DNA of 64,000 nt, taken from assembly GCF_030065545.1 (NCBI RefSeq), contig NZ_JASJNC010000002.1, positions 310,001 to 374,000 on the forward strand, written 5' to 3'. Shown here piece after piece: positions 63,690 to 64,000 of this stretch (position 1 is its first letter; every line of letters starts with the position of its first letter). A program made the position numbers and the translations under genes. A model generated the notes under the pieces. It searched no databases, was not told where the DNA came from, and worked only from the letters and a program-made list of their open reading frames with translations. This DNA comes from Marinicella marina. Its GTDB lineage: Bacteria > Pseudomonadota > Gammaproteobacteria > Xanthomonadales > Marinicellaceae.

Positions 63690-64000
63690 TGAAATTCAAA
63701 TTGGGTCTGGTGCTGTTATTGGTGATTGTGTTGGTGGTATTGGTGGGTCCGCTGTTCTCCTCGTTTGATGCAGAGACCATCCACTGGGATGACATGGCGA
63801 TTCCACCTGATGCCACTTACTGGATGGGCACCGATGTGATGGGGCGTGACCTGTTTATCCGCACCTTACAAGGTGGCCAAGTGTCCTTAATGGTGGGCTT
63901 GGTGGCGACCTTGGTCAGCGTCATCATAGGGGTCTGTTATGGCATGGTGGCTGGTTTTTTTGGTGGTCGCGTGGATGCGGTGATGATGCGATTGGTCGAT
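63689..64000 (+). CDS. Oligopeptide/dipeptide ABC transporter permease, OppC/DppC type, partial
   Basis: The ATG at 63689 overlaps the TGA of the OppB-type gene. The frame is open to the window end, giving the first 104 residues. A membrane helix (LGLVLLLVIVLVVLVGPLF) is followed by HWDDMAIPPDATYWMGTDVM, GRDLF and GGQVSLMVGLVATLVSVIIG, characteristic of OppC/DppC N-termini (the GTDxxGRD motif). It pairs with the upstream permease. The C-terminal half is outside the window. Confidence 0.9.
   Translation, partial: MKFKLGLVLLLVIVLVVLVGPLFSSFDAETIHWDDMAIPPDATYWMGTDVMGRDLFIRTLQGGQVSLMVGLVATLVSVIIGVCYGMVAGFFGGRVDAVMMRLVD

Overview
The window looks like chromosomal DNA of a free-living gammaproteobacterium with fairly AT-rich DNA. 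The housekeeping genes (mutL, miaA, argS, clpB, feoAB, dtd, an LpxL-type acyltransferase) are gammaproteobacterial in type. The many secreted proteins (plant-type leucine-rich repeats, FG-GAP, Calx-beta, IPTL-CTERM tails, a lysyl-endopeptidase-like protease) resemble what is known from Marinicella and its relatives. That genus assignment is an inference from protein style, not a database result. I saw no tRNA, rRNA, CRISPR array, prophage or complete insertion sequence.

Layout. 1-3.0 kb: end of a leucine-rich-repeat protein, then an amidohydrolase and a lipoprotein that look translationally coupled. 3.1-6.4 kb: nitrilase, two tandem outer-membrane barrel paralogues and a double cupin protein. 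6.5-11.3 kb: a Ser/Thr kinase with C-terminal repeats followed immediately by an ECF sigma factor, facing an FG-GAP protein. 11.5-21.5 kb: small metabolic and regulatory genes, including a MarR/hydrolase/thioesterase unit and a TetR/SDR pair with clear palindromic operators. 21.7-27.5 kb: a 1915-residue Calx-beta adhesin-like protein with an IPTL-CTERM tail. 28-39 kb: two membrane-bound winged-helix regulators, small secreted proteins, an S9 peptidase, dtd and an extracellular nuclease. 39.3-40.1 kb: a decayed mltF fragment abutting a perfect 25-bp inverted-repeat element. 40.1-45.7 kb: mutL, a small membrane gene and miaA, then feoAB behind a Fur box. 45.9-51.8 kb: argS, a SPOR protein and a large secreted serine protease. 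51.8-56.9 kb: acyltransferase, a regulatory RNA, an FmdB-type protein and clpB behind a sigma-32 promoter. 56.9-64 kb: a DUF2254 protein, a two-subunit molybdenum hydroxylase, a GMC oxidoreductase and the start of an oligopeptide ABC transporter.

The most notable non-coding element is on the minus strand between about 52975 and 52777. It is a roughly 200-nt RNA with at least nine GGA motifs, four of them in hairpin loops. It has a strong terminator, a plausible sigma-70 promoter and, centred about 65 bp upstream of the predicted start, a near-perfect GacA-type box. This is the architecture of CsrB/RsmY/RsmZ RNAs that sequester CsrA/RsmA, so it is probably the output of a Gac/Bar-type two-component system.

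Regulation can be read directly at several other loci: MarR and TetR palindromes, the Fur box, the sigma-32 promoter and the kinase-sigma pair. Much of the remaining coding capacity is devoted to exported proteins, several of which share a short aromatic/acidic C-terminal motif.
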